From an uncultured Eisenbergiella sp. (GTDB lineage Bacteria > Bacillota > Clostridia > Lachnospirales > Lachnospiraceae), in contig CARDPF010000058.1 in assembly GCA_948960675.1 (NCBI GenBank), forward strand, positions 1 to 13,375: a DNA stretch of 13,375 nucleotides, read 5' to 3'. A model generated the notes under the pieces. That model was given only the letters and a program-made list of their open reading frames with translations. It made no database searches and was not told where the DNA came from. The position numbers and the translations under genes were made by a program. Below are positions 1 through 6,404 of the stretch, piece after piece; positions within the stretch are counted from its first letter, which is position 1; the number at the start of each line of letters is the position of its first letter.

Positions 1-383
1 TTGCAGATATGCTTACAAGAATCCGTAACGCAAACACTGCAAAACATGATACAGTGGATGTGCCTGCATCCAAGATGAAACTGGCTATCACGCAGATTCT
101 GCTGGACGAGGGCTACATCAAGAAGTTTGACGTGCTGGATGAAGGAACTTTCAAGACCATCCATATCACATTGAAGTACGGGGAGGACAAGAACGAAAAG
201 GTAATCTCCGGCATTAAGAGGATTTCCAAGCCCGGACTCCGGGTATACGCAGGCAGGGAAGAACTGCCCAGGGTACTGGGGGGACTGGGGATTGCAATTA
301 TCTCCACCAACAAGGGCGTCATCACGGATAAGAAGGCAAGGGAACTGCAGGTCGGCGGCGAAGTGCTGGCATACGTCTGGTAA
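1..383 (+). CDS. rpsH: 30S ribosomal protein S8 (5' end outside window)
   Basis: S8 binds the central domain of 16S rRNA (helix 21 region) and is an early assembly protein of the 30S platform. In bacteria such as E. coli it also represses spc-operon translation (family knowledge). The visible reading frame begins mid-codon and runs ..[16 protein letters not shown].., the usual S8 N-terminal block. Family members carry a few residues before ADML (typically MxDPI), so the true start lies just upstream of base 1, and the ATG at 9 is internal. The C-terminal hallmark [13 protein letters not shown] followed by GGEVLAYVW is intact, so only about five codons are missing. A TAA stop ends the gene at 381-383. 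It is followed by a 59-nt spacer before rplF, which contains a small hairpin (392-406). Confidence 0.97.
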   Translation, partial: ADMLTRIRNANTAKHDTVDVPASKMKLAITQILLDEGYIKKFDVLDEGTFKTIHITLKYGEDKNEKVISGIKRISKPGLRVYAGREELPRVLGGLGIAIISTNKGVITDKKARELQVGGEVLAYVW

Positions 384-391
384 CATGGGAA

Positions 392-406
392 AGGGAAGCA
401 TTCCCT
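392..406 (+). other. Small stem-loop in rpsH-rplF spacer
   Basis: AGGGAA (392-397) pairs perfectly with TTCCCT (401-406) around a GCA loop, 9 nt after the rpsH stop. No T-run follows, so it is not an intrinsic terminator. It may mark an mRNA processing or stability site. The function is unknown and the stem is short. Confidence 0.35.
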
Positions 407-442
407 GATTGAAATGAAATCATAATAAATGGAGGTACGGGC

Positions 443-985
443 ATGTCACGTATAGGAAGAATGCCAATCGCGGTTCCCGCAGGCGTTACTGTGGAAATTG
501 CAGAAAATAATAAGGTGACTGTAAAAGGTCCCAAAGGAACACTGGAAAGAGTGCTTCCTTCTGAGATGGAGATTAAAATGGAAGAGGGCCATGTGATTGT
601 CACAAGGCCGAATGACTTAAAGAAAATGAAGTCCCTGCACGGGTTGACCAGAACCCTGATCAACAACATGGTGGTCGGCGTTACAAACGGCTATGAGAAG
701 AAACTGGAAGTCAACGGCGTCGGTTACAGGGCAGCCAAGGCAGGGAAAAAGCTGACATTATCCTTAGGTTATTCCCATCCGGTTGAGATGGAGGATCCGG
801 AAGGCATTGAGACGGTGCTGGAAGGCCAGAACATCATCATCGTGAAGGGCATCGACAAAGAAAAGGTCGGACAGTTCGCGGCTGAAATCAGGGATAAGAG
901 AAGACCGGAGCCTTATAAGGGCAAGGGTATCAAGTACGCCGATGAAGTGATCAGACGTAAAGTCGGTAAGACCGGTAAGAAATAA
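443..985 (+). CDS. rplF: 50S ribosomal protein L6
   Basis: L6 sits near the GTPase-associated centre of the 50S subunit, contacting 23S rRNA domain VI and the sarcin-ricin region. The 180-residue product has the normal family length and two repeated alpha/beta domains. It opens [15 protein letters not shown] and carries the second-domain signature [16 protein letters not shown], then the classic [21 protein letters not shown] near the C-terminus (given here as two adjoining motifs, [11 protein letters not shown] and [10 protein letters not shown]). The ATG at 443 is preceded by a good SD (GGAGG, 431-435) with a 7-nt gap, and no better upstream start exists. It lies in the standard spc order between S8 and L18. 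The lysine-rich tail VGKTGKK is typical. Confidence 0.98.
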   Translation: MSRIGRMPIAVPAGVTVEIAENNKVTVKGPKGTLERVLPSEMEIKMEEGHVIVTRPNDLKKMKSLHGLTRTLINNMVVGVTNGYEKKLEVNGVGYRAAKAGKKLTLSLGYSHPVEMEDPEGIETVLEGQNIIIVKGIDKEKVGQFAAEIRDKRRPEPYKGKGIKYADEVIRRKVGKTGKK

Positions 986-1005
986 CAGATAAGGAGAGTG
1001 CAAAA

Positions 1006-1374
1006 ATGGTTAGTAAGAAATCAAGACAAATCGTTCGCGAGAAGAAGCACAAAAGAATGCGTCACTATTTGGCGGGCACAACCGAAAGACCGCGTTTGGC
1101 CGTATTCAGAAGCAATAATCATATGTACGCTCAAATTATTGACGATACGGTCGGCAACACACTGGTTTCTGCCAGCACTCTGGAGAAGGATGTGAAAGCG
1201 GAACTGGAAAAGACCAATAACGTTGATGCAGCGTCACATTTGGGAACAGTGATTGCAAAACGCGCGCTGGAGAAAGGTATTACACAGGTGGTTTTTGACC
1301 GTGGCGGTTATATCTACCATGGAAAAGTTGCAGCTTTAGCGGAGGCAGCAAGAGAAGCTGGCCTGACATTCTAA
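1006..1374 (+). CDS. rplR: 50S ribosomal protein L18
   Basis: L18 binds 5S rRNA together with L5 and helps dock the 5S particle into the central protuberance of the 50S subunit. The 122-residue product has the family layout: a basic, flexible N-terminus ([19 protein letters not shown]), the [20 protein letters not shown] strand block, and the C-terminal [20 protein letters not shown] followed by EAGLTF, which is almost invariant in bacteria. An AAGGAGAG SD (991-998) precedes the ATG by 7 nt. The spacer after rplF is 20 nt, so co-transcription and probable coupling are expected. No anomalies were seen. Confidence 0.98.
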   Translation: MVSKKSRQIVREKKHKRMRHYLAGTTERPRLAVFRSNNHMYAQIIDDTVGNTLVSASTLEKDVKAELEKTNNVDAASHLGTVIAKRALEKGITQVVFDRGGYIYHGKVAALAEAAREAGLTF

Positions 1375-1392
1375 GAAGGGAGAACACATCCG

Positions 1393-1902
1393 GTGAGAAG
1401 AACAATTATCGATACAACGAATCTGGAATTGACAGAAAAAGTTGTTTCCATCAAACGTGTTACCAAGGTTGTAAAGGGCGGCCGCAACATGCGTTTCACA
1501 GCTTTAGTGGTAGTAGGGGACAGTAACGGGCACGTTGGCGTGGGACTTGGAAAATCCACGGAAATTCCGGAGGCGATCCGTAAGGGAAAAGAGGATGCCG
1601 CCAAGCATCTGATCACGGTTGCGCTGGATGAGAACAGTTCCATCACGCATGATTTCCTGGGCAAATTCGGCGCTGCAACCGTATTGTTAAAGAAGGCTCC
1701 CGACGGTACCGGTATCATCGCCGGTGGTCCGGCCCGTACCGTCTGTGAACTTGCGGGAATCAAAAATATCCGTACCAAAGCGCTTGGTTCCACCAATAAG
1801 CAGAATGTCGTTCTGGCTACCATTGAGGGACTGCGCCAGATTAAGACACCTGAAGAAGTGGCCCAAAAGCGCGGAAAATCCGTAGCGGAGATCATGGCTT
1901 AA
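1393..1902 (+). CDS. rpsE: 30S ribosomal protein S5 (GTG start)
   Basis: S5 lies on the solvent side of the 30S subunit near the mRNA entry tunnel and contributes to decoding accuracy. The product is 169 residues. Its N-terminal double-stranded RNA-binding-like domain contains [20 protein letters not shown] and [21 protein letters not shown]-terminal S5 domain follows, with [19 protein letters not shown] and [19 protein letters not shown]. The start is the GTG at 1393, preceded by an AAGGGAG SD (1375-1381) with an 11-nt gap. This start gives [18 protein letters not shown], which matches the usual short N-terminus, and no in-frame ATG fits better. The spacer from rplR is 18 nt. Confidence 0.97.
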   Translation: MRRTIIDTTNLELTEKVVSIKRVTKVVKGGRNMRFTALVVVGDSNGHVGVGLGKSTEIPEAIRKGKEDAAKHLITVALDENSSITHDFLGKFGAATVLLKKAPDGTGIIAGGPARTVCELAGIKNIRTKALGSTNKQNVVLATIEGLRQIKTPEEVAQKRGKSVAEIMA

Positions 1903-1920
1903 GCAGGGGAGGAAACGAAA

Positions 1921-2112
1921 ATGGAAGCAGAAAAGAAATATTTAAAGATTACCCTGGTAAAATCCCCCATCGGCGCCGTGCCCAAAAACAGGGCGACCGT
2001 AAGGGCCATGGGTCTTACAAAGATGCACAAGACGGTTATCATGCCTGATAACGACGCTACAAGAGGTATGATCCGGAAAGTTGGATATATGCTGAAGGTA
2101 GAGGAAGCATAA
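1921..2112 (+). CDS. rpmD: 50S ribosomal protein L30
   Basis: L30 is a small 50S protein with a ferredoxin-like fold that contacts 23S rRNA domain II; it is absent from some bacterial lineages. The 63-residue product has the family core [20 protein letters not shown] followed by [17 protein letters not shown] and a C-terminal [24 protein letters not shown] (1906-1912) precedes the ATG. It lies between rpsE (18-nt gap) and rplO (19-nt gap), the conserved spc position. Confidence 0.97.
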   Translation: MEAEKKYLKITLVKSPIGAVPKNRATVRAMGLTKMHKTVIMPDNDATRGMIRKVGYMLKVEEA

Positions 2113-2131
2113 GCGAAGGAGGTATCAGGAA

Positions 2132-2572
2132 ATGGAATTATCTAATTTACGCCCTGCAGCCGGTTCAAAACATGGCGACCGCTTCAGAAGAGGCCGCGGA
2201 CACGGATCGGGGAATGGAAAAACGGCGGGTAAAGGACATAAGGGCCAGAAAGCGCGTTCCGGGGCTCCCAGAATCGGCTTTGAAGGCGGCCAGATGCCTT
2301 TATACAGGCGGATTCCCAAAAAAGGATTCAAAAACAGAAATGCAAAAGATATCGTTGCGGTGAATATAAGCAGGCTTGAAGTGTTTGAAAACGGAGAGAC
2401 GGTTACCGTGGAGACCCTGATCGAGAGGGGGATTGTCAAAAACCCCAGAGACGGCGTCAAAATTCTTGGAAACGGGGAATTTACCAAGAAACTCGATGTG
2501 AAAGCAAATGCGTTCAGCGCATCCGCAAAGGAAAAAATCGAGGCACTTGGTGGAACTGCTGAGGTGATGTAA
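2132..2572 (+). CDS. rplO: 50S ribosomal protein L15
   Basis: L15 is a late-assembly 50S protein with a long basic N-terminal extension that threads into 23S rRNA. The product is 146 residues, the normal size. It begins [20 protein letters not shown] and continues with the Gly/Lys/Arg-rich stretch [20 protein letters not shown]. It then has [17 protein letters not shown], the L15 signature, and a globular C-terminal half ending [16 protein letters not shown]. The SD is AAGGAGG (2116-2122). The stop codon (TAA 2570-2572) directly abuts the secY ATG, so the secY SD lies inside the last rplO codons and the two genes are likely translationally coupled. Confidence 0.97.
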   Translation: MELSNLRPAAGSKHGDRFRRGRGHGSGNGKTAGKGHKGQKARSGAPRIGFEGGQMPLYRRIPKKGFKNRNAKDIVAVNISRLEVFENGETVTVETLIERGIVKNPRDGVKILGNGEFTKKLDVKANAFSASAKEKIEALGGTAEVM

Positions 2573-3886
2573 ATGTTTACTACCTTGAAAAATGCGTTTA
2601 AGATCAAGGAAATCCGCAATAAACTCTTTTTTACCTTTTTGATGCTGATCGTGGTGAGGGTTGGATGTCAGCTGCCGGTACCCGGTGTGAACAGACATTT
2701 CTTCGCGGACTGGTTTGCGGCGCAGACAGGGGACACTTTCAGTTTCTTCAATGCCTTTACGGGCGGTTCTTTTGAGAATATGTCCCTGTTCGCATTGAAC
2801 ATTACGCCTTATATCACATCTTCCATCATTATCCAGCTGATGACCATAGCGATTCCGAAGCTGGAGGAGATGCAGAAAGACGGTGAGGACGGCAGGAAAA
2901 AACTGGCGTCCATCACAAGGTATGTGACGGTGGCGCTGGCATTGATTGAATCCACGGCGATGGCGGTCGGTTTTGGCCGTCAGGGCCTGATGGAGGATTT
3001 CAATGCGCTTAACGTTATTACGGTTATCACGGCCCTGACAGCCGGCAGTGCCTTCCTGATGTGGATCGGGGAACGCATTACGGAAAAAGGGGTCGGAAAC
3101 GGGATTTCCATTGTCCTGACGATCAATATTATTTCCCGTATGCCCAATGACCTTGCGGGCCTTTACAACCAGTTTGTAAAAGGACGGGCGGTGGCGGTAA
3201 GCGTGCTTGCGGCGCTTGTCATTCTTGCCATCATCGTGGGCATGGTGGTTATGGTCATTGTCTTGAACGATGCCACAAGAAAAATCCCTGTGCAGTATGC
3301 GAAAAAAATGCAGGGGAGGAAGCTGGTGGGCGGACAGTCCTCTTTCATTCCGCTGAAGGTGAACACCGCAGGTGTGATCCCGATCATTTTCGCGCAGTCC
3401 ATTATGCAGCTTCCCGTTGTAATCTGCCAGTTTGCGGGGTATAACGGAAACGGCTTTTGGGCGCACGTCCTTCGGGCATTGAATTCCAGCTATTGGTGCA
3501 ATCCCAAGGAACTGGTGTATTCCATCGGTTTGGTGATTTATATTGCGCTGGTAATCTGTTTTGCGTATTTTTACACGTCCATCACCTTCAATCCTTTGGA
3601 AGTCGCCAATAATATGAAAAAGCAGGGGGGTTTTATCCCGGGCATCAGGCCGGGCAAACCTACCAGCGAGTATCTGACCAGAATACTGAATTATCTGATT
3701 TTTATCGGTGCATGCGGCCTGACGGTGGTCTGTGTCATCCCGTATTTCTTTAACGGTGTATTCGGCGCGAGCGTTTCCTTTGGGGGAACCAGCCTGATCA
3801 TTATTGTGAGTGTGCTCATCGAGACAATGAAGCAGATTGAATCCCAGATGCTGGTCCGTAATTATAAAGGATTTTTGAATGACTAA
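2573..3886 (+). CDS. secY: Preprotein translocase channel subunit SecY
   Basis: SecY forms the protein-conducting pore of the Sec translocon in the cytoplasmic membrane, with SecE and SecG, driven by SecA or the ribosome. The 437-residue product is of normal length and shows about ten hydrophobic segments, at roughly 18-36, 76-94, 115-133, 147-166, 177-190, 207-231, 263-286, 314-334, 370-393 and 400-418. Conserved cytosolic loops are visible: QKDGEDGRKK (101-110), RKIPVQYAKKMQGRK (236-250) and GGFIPGIRPGKPTSEYL (352-368). The tail IESQMLVRNYKGF is typical. The SD (GAGGTGATG) overlaps the end of rplO and the start is immediately adjacent to its stop. The 171-nt spacer after it is unusually complex for this operon (see the repeat and hairpin entries). 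Confidence 0.98.
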   Translation: MFTTLKNAFKIKEIRNKLFFTFLMLIVVRVGCQLPVPGVNRHFFADWFAAQTGDTFSFFNAFTGGSFENMSLFALNITPYITSSIIIQLMTIAIPKLEEMQKDGEDGRKKLASITRYVTVALALIESTAMAVGFGRQGLMEDFNALNVITVITALTAGSAFLMWIGERITEKGVGNGISIVLTINIISRMPNDLAGLYNQFVKGRAVAVSVLAALVILAIIVGMVVMVIVLNDATRKIPVQYAKKMQGRKLVGGQSSFIPLKVNTAGVIPIIFAQSIMQLPVVICQFAGYNGNGFWAHVLRALNSSYWCNPKELVYSIGLVIYIALVICFAYFYTSITFNPLEVANNMKKQGGFIPGIRPGKPTSEYLTRILNYLIFIGACGLTVVCVIPYFFNGVFGASVSFGGTSLIIIVSVLIETMKQIESQMLVRNYKGFLND

Positions 3887-3893
3887 AGTCAGG

Positions 3894-3924
3894 GTGGGAC
3901 AGGACGGTGACGTTTCTGTCCTAC
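3894..3924 (+). other. Stem-loop just after secY
   Basis: GTGGGACAG (3894-3902) pairs with CTGTCCTAC (3916-3924), nine pairs including one G-T wobble, around a 13-nt loop. It starts 8 nt after the secY stop. The downstream bases are not a clean T-run, so efficient termination is unlikely. An mRNA processing or 3'-end protection role is possible (inference). Confidence 0.45.
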
Positions 3925-3952
3925 GTTGTTTGCAGGAAGGCCAGTACATCTG

Positions 3953-3983
3953 GAATTTAGGCCCGCTAAAGCGGGCAGGAAGG
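3953..3983 (+). repeat. 31-nt direct repeat, copy 1 (REP-like hairpin)
   Basis: This is one of two exact 31-nt copies starting GAATTTAGG and ending GGCAGGAAGG, spaced 69 nt start to start. Each contains the self-complementary core GCCCGCTAAAGCGGGC (here 3961-3976), able to form a 6-7 bp GC-rich hairpin. A 9-nt fragment GCAGGAAGG equal to the repeat end also occurs at 3932-3940, which may be a remnant of a further copy. The arrangement resembles palindromic interspersed elements of the REP/BIME type (inference; the copy number elsewhere in the genome is not visible). Confidence 0.85.
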
Positions 3984-3986
3984 CTA

Positions 3987-4019
3987 GGTTGAAAAACCAT
4001 ATGCGACAGTTTTTCAACC
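3987..4019 (+). other. Perfect 11-bp stem-loop between the two repeats
   Basis: GGTTGAAAAAC (3987-3997) is the exact reverse complement of GTTTTTCAACC (4009-4019), with an 11-nt loop (3998-4008). It sits centrally between the 31-nt repeats, giving a symmetrical hairpin - stem-loop - hairpin unit that reads as one composite element of about 100 nt. The stem is not followed by a T-run, so it is not a canonical terminator. Confidence 0.8.
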
Positions 4020-4021
4020 GT

Positions 4022-4052
4022 GAATTTAGGCCCGCTAAAGCGGGCAGGAAGG
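4022..4052 (+). repeat. 31-nt direct repeat, copy 2, supplying the adk SD
   Basis: This copy is identical over 31 nt to the one at 3953-3983, with hairpin core GCCCGCTAAAGCGGGC at 4030-4045. Its last bases, AGGAAGG (4046-4052), are the only SD-like sequence at the right distance (5 nt) from the adk ATG at 4058, so the repeated element itself provides the ribosome-binding site. The hairpin ends directly upstream of that SD. Confidence 0.85.
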
Positions 4053-4057
4053 TTATC

Positions 4058-4699
4058 ATGAAAATTGTGATGTTGGGCGCGCCGGGCGCCGGTAAAGGTA
4101 CACAGGCGAAAATGATCGCCCAAAAATACAAAATCCCACATATTTCCACAGGGGATATTTTCCGTGCCAATATTAAGGATAAGACACCGCTTGGCATGGA
4201 GGCAAAGCAGTATATGGATCAGGGACTGCTTGTGCCGGATGAGTTGACCGTGCGGATTTTGCTGGACCGGGTTGGGGACGAGGACTGCAAGGACGGTTAT
4301 GTACTGGATGGTTTTCCCAGGACGATTCCGCAGGCAAAAGTGTTGGACGAAGCACTTTCCAAGATGGGGGACAAAATTGATTTCGCGATCAACGTGGATG
4401 TGCCGGATGAGCATATTGTAAGGCGGATGTCGGGCAGGCGTGCCTGCCCCGGATGCGGGGCCACTTACCATACGGAACACATTCCGCCCAAAACGGAAGG
4501 CATTTGCGATACATGCGGCACGGCCCTGGTACTCAGGGATGACGATCGGCCGGAGACCGTGAAAAACCGTCTGGAAGTCTATCATGCGCAGACACAGCCC
4601 CTCATTGCGTTTTATACGGAAAAGGGCGTTATGAGGACGGTGGATGGAACCGTTTTGATGGAGGATGTATTTGCCGATATTACCAAAATCCTGGAATGA
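4058..4699 (+). CDS. adk: Adenylate kinase (zinc-type LID)
   Basis: Adk catalyses ATP + AMP = 2 ADP in the cytosol and sets the adenylate balance. The product is 213 residues. The P-loop GAPGAGKGTQ lies at 7-16, the AMP-binding TGDIFR at 31-36 and DGFPRT at 84-89. The LID region contains Cys130, Cys133, Cys150 and Cys153 in two CxxC pairs, the structural zinc site found in many Gram-positive Adks. DDRPETVKNRL (about 162-172) provides the LID arginines. The ATG at 4058 is chosen because family members begin exactly at MKIVMLGAPGAGKGTQ. The frame stays open upstream to 3926, but that stretch encodes only the repeats. The SD lies inside repeat copy 2. Adk after secY is common in Firmicutes. Confidence 0.97.
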   Translation: MKIVMLGAPGAGKGTQAKMIAQKYKIPHISTGDIFRANIKDKTPLGMEAKQYMDQGLLVPDELTVRILLDRVGDEDCKDGYVLDGFPRTIPQAKVLDEALSKMGDKIDFAINVDVPDEHIVRRMSGRRACPGCGATYHTEHIPPKTEGICDTCGTALVLRDDDRPETVKNRLEVYHAQTQPLIAFYTEKGVMRTVDGTVLMEDVFADITKILE

Positions 4700-4717
4700 C
4701 GGCTTTGGAGGTTTCAG

Positions 4718-5473
4718 ATGGCTGTTTCAATTAAATCTGCCAGAGAAATTGAATTGATGCGGGAAGCGGGAAGAATGCTGGCGGCGGTGCATGACGAACT
4801 GGGCAGGGCGATCGAACCGGGGATGTCCACAAAGGACGTGGACCGGTTGGGGGAAAAGCTGATCCGGGATTTGGGATGCGTGCCGAATTTCCTGCATTAT
4901 AACGGATATCCCGCGTCCATTTGTGTGTCCGTCAATGAAGAGGTGGTACACGGAATTCCCCGAAAAAGCCGCATTTTGCAGGAAGGGGATATTGTCAGTC
5001 TGGATGCGGGACTGATTTATAAGGGATACCATTCCGACGCGGCAAGAACCCATGCGGTCGGGAAGATCAGTCCGCAGGCCAGACAGCTGATTGACGTGAC
5101 AAAACAGAGTTTTTTTGAAGGTATTAAAATGGCGAGGGCAGGCTGTCATTTGTATGATATTTCTGCGGCGGTGGACGCTTATGTGCGCCGGTTCGGCTAT
5201 GGAATTGTGAGAGATTTGGTCGGGCACGGCATTGGCACATCGCTGCATGAAGATCCCCAGATTCCCAATTTCGCACAGAAAAAGAAAGGCGTCAGGCTGC
5301 AGGCAGGGATGACCCTGGCGGTAGAACCCATGATCAATGCCGGAGGCTGGGAAGTTGATTTTTTGAAGGATGGATGGACCGTGGTGACAAGGGACGGATC
5401 TTTGTCGGCGCATTATGAAAATACGATTCTGATCACCGACGGGGAGCCCGAAATCCTCACTGTCGCAACATGA
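4718..5473 (+). CDS. map: Methionine aminopeptidase, type I
   Basis: Map removes the initiator methionine from nascent proteins when the second residue is small. The 251-residue product is a single pita-bread domain without the N-terminal zinc-finger extension seen in some relatives. The five metal ligands are visible: Asp96 (SLDAG), Asp107 (HSDAAR), His170 (GHGIG), Glu203 (VEPM) and Glu234 (HYENT). The catalytic His78 (VVHGIP) and His177 (LHEDP) are also present. The TTTGGAGG SD (4704-4711) lies 6 nt before the ATG. It follows adk by 18 nt, the usual secY-adk-map order, which links protein export and N-terminal processing to ribosome synthesis. No abnormal residues were seen. Confidence 0.97.
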   Translation: MAVSIKSAREIELMREAGRMLAAVHDELGRAIEPGMSTKDVDRLGEKLIRDLGCVPNFLHYNGYPASICVSVNEEVVHGIPRKSRILQEGDIVSLDAGLIYKGYHSDAARTHAVGKISPQARQLIDVTKQSFFEGIKMARAGCHLYDISAAVDAYVRRFGYGIVRDLVGHGIGTSLHEDPQIPNFAQKKKGVRLQAGMTLAVEPMINAGGWEVDFLKDGWTVVTRDGSLSAHYENTILITDGEPEILTVAT

Positions 5474-5535
5474 AGGCGGCCCAAAGTTCCCGTTTTTGGT
5501 AAAATGCCGTTTAGACGGCGGAATGAGAGGAACGG

Positions 5536-5814
5536 ATGGTTGGACAGTTGGCTGTATCCAAGGCAGGGCATGACAAAGGCAGTATCTATTTGATTGTCCG
5601 TGAGGAAGAGACCTGCGTGTATCTTGCGGACGGCAGTTTGAAACGCTATGCCGCCCCCAAGAAGAAAAACAAAAGACATATTCAGGAAATCCACGGTGGG
5701 CTTTCTGCCAAGGAAATGGAAAGTCTGGCCCAGAATCCGGCAGATGCCGATACGAAGATTAAAAGAGTGTTAAAAATTTTTGAGCGGAACCGATTTAGGT
5801 ATAGGGAGGTATGA
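5536..5814 (+). CDS. KOW-domain RNA-binding protein (L14e-like)
   Basis: This is a small protein of 92 residues. Its N-terminus, [19 protein letters not shown], is the pattern of a KOW motif (a beta-barrel RNA-binding element found in L14e, L24 and NusG relatives). A basic stretch follows (KKKNKRH, 42-48), and the C-terminal half is charged and probably helical, ending [10 protein letters not shown]. Clostridia often carry a KOW-domain gene of this kind between map and infA (family knowledge). The exact role is not known; ribosome association is a reasonable inference from the fold and the neighbours. The start ATG has a GAGAGG SD (5525-5530). The 62-nt gap from map holds a 5-bp hairpin (GCCGT 5506-5510 with ACGGC 5515-5519). 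The stop lies 4 nt before infA. Confidence 0.88.
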   Translation: MVGQLAVSKAGHDKGSIYLIVREEETCVYLADGSLKRYAAPKKKNKRHIQEIHGGLSAKEMESLAQNPADADTKIKRVLKIFERNRFRYREV

Positions 5815-5818
5815 CAAA

Positions 5819-6037
5819 ATGTCCAAAGCGGATGTCATTGAAATTGAAGGAACAGTGGTGGAGAAGCTTCCGAATACGATGTTCCAGGTGGAACTGGAAA
5901 ACGGGCACAGGGTATTGGCGCATATCAGCGGCAAGCTGCGCCAGAATTTTATCCGGATTCTGCCCGGGGATAAAGTAACGTTGGAACTTTCCCCATATGA
6001 TTTGTCCAAGGGCAGAATTATCTGGAGGGATAAATAA
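5819..6037 (+). CDS. infA: Translation initiation factor IF-1
   Basis: IF-1 binds the 30S A site during initiation and stimulates IF-2 and IF-3. The product is 72 residues, the standard length, forming a single S1-like OB fold. It starts [19 protein letters not shown] and carries the core [20 protein letters not shown] and the C-terminal [18 protein letters not shown]. The frame is open further upstream, but the ATG at 5819 gives the exact family N-terminus. It has a GGGAGG SD (5804-5809) 9 nt away, which overlaps the end of the preceding KOW gene. This suggests translational coupling of the pair. Confidence 0.98.
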   Translation: MSKADVIEIEGTVVEKLPNTMFQVELENGHRVLAHISGKLRQNFIRILPGDKVTLELSPYDLSKGRIIWRDK

Positions 6038-6063
6038 GACTGACAGTCCAGACAAGTCTGCCC

Positions 6064-6081
6064 TGTTACAACACGGTAACA
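6064..6081 (+). other. Perfect dyad TGTTAC-N6-GTAACA
   Basis: TGTTAC (6064-6069) and GTAACA (6076-6081) form a perfect 6-bp inverted repeat with a 6-nt spacer, 29 nt upstream of the -35 of the rpmJ promoter. As RNA it would be a small hairpin at the 3' end of the infA message. As DNA it has the form of a dimeric repressor or activator site. There is no T-run directly behind it, so termination is doubtful. The function is not known. Confidence 0.4.
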
Positions 6082-6110
6082 AATAAGAAGTTATTTTCTT
6101 TACAAAGTAG

Positions 6111-6139
6111 TTGCATTTCCAAAAATTGCGTGGTATAAT
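6111..6139 (+). promoter_or_regulatory. Sigma-A type promoter for rpmJ and alpha operon
   Basis: A consensus -10 TATAAT (6134-6139) is preceded by TGG, giving an extended TGn -10. TTGCAT (6111-6116) acts as a partial -35 with the ideal 17-nt spacing. Transcription would begin near 6146, giving an rpmJ leader of about 29 nt. It is the best promoter-like sequence I find in the window, and could drive rpmJ and the alpha operon independently of the upstream spc promoter. Confidence 0.75.
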
Positions 6140-6174
6140 AGGAAATGGTCTTTTTGGAAGGAGGTAAGAGCAAG

Positions 6175-6288
6175 ATGAAAGTAAGAGCATCCGTAAAACC
6201 GATTTGCGAAAAGTGCAAAGTCATTAAGAGAAAGGGAGCCATCAGAATTATCTGTGAGAATCCCAAGCACAAGCAGAGACAGGGTTAA
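6175..6288 (+). CDS. rpmJ: 50S ribosomal protein L36 (zinc-ribbon form)
   Basis: L36 is the smallest 50S protein, binding 23S rRNA near the base of the L7/L12 stalk. The 37-residue product reads [20 protein letters not shown] at its N-terminus and ends NPKHKQRQG. Cys11, Cys14, Cys27 and His32 form the complete zinc-binding set, so this is the zinc-containing (C+) paralogue type rather than the Cys-less form induced under zinc starvation. The SD is a strong AAGGAGG (6159-6165) with a 9-nt gap. It has its own promoter just upstream. The stop codon lies within a perfect 8-bp stem (6282-6310). Confidence 0.97.
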   Translation: MKVRASVKPICEKCKVIKRKGAIRIICENPKHKQRQG

Positions 6289-6310
6289 TTCTTGAAGGCA
6301 GGATTAACCC
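6282..6310 (+). other. Stem-loop enclosing the rpmJ stop codon
   Basis: GGGTTAAT (6282-6289, including the TAA stop) pairs perfectly with ATTAACCC (6303-6310) around a 13-nt loop. A second 5-bp stem (CCGTC 6310-6314 with GACGG 6323-6327) and a third 6-bp stem (AGCGGA 6333-6338 with TCCGCT 6350-6355) follow at once. None has a T-run, so these look like the 5' part of a structured spacer, not a terminator. Confidence 0.6.
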
Positions 6311-6404
6311 CGTCGGAAGTGTGACGGCTGGTAGCGGATTTTACTAAGGTCCGCTTGAAAATAATTGAACGCGGCGGGAAAGGTTTTGGACGGAAGGGGC
6401 GGGA

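Noticed and set aside
1371..1895. A 174-codon minus-strand frame opposite rpsE
   Set aside because: It is antisense to intact S5 and has no independent evidence.
2300..4585. A 761-codon open frame on the minus strand across rplO, secY and adk
   Set aside because: It is antisense to three highly conserved genes. secY and adk share a codon phase and the spacer is a multiple of three, which keeps the opposite frame open. The product is His/Arg/Asn-rich without recognisable domains.
4727..5413. A 228-codon minus-strand frame opposite map
   Set aside because: It is a shadow of the conserved methionine aminopeptidase gene; no SD or recognisable domain.
5497..5505. Extended -10 (TGG-TAAAAT) before the KOW gene
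   Set aside because: No -35 match lies at a suitable distance and the region also forms hairpins; a promoter is not supported without transcript data.
6064..6110. Intrinsic terminator after infA
   Set aside because: The 6-bp dyad and a following AT-only stem are not followed by a proper T-run, so termination is not supported.
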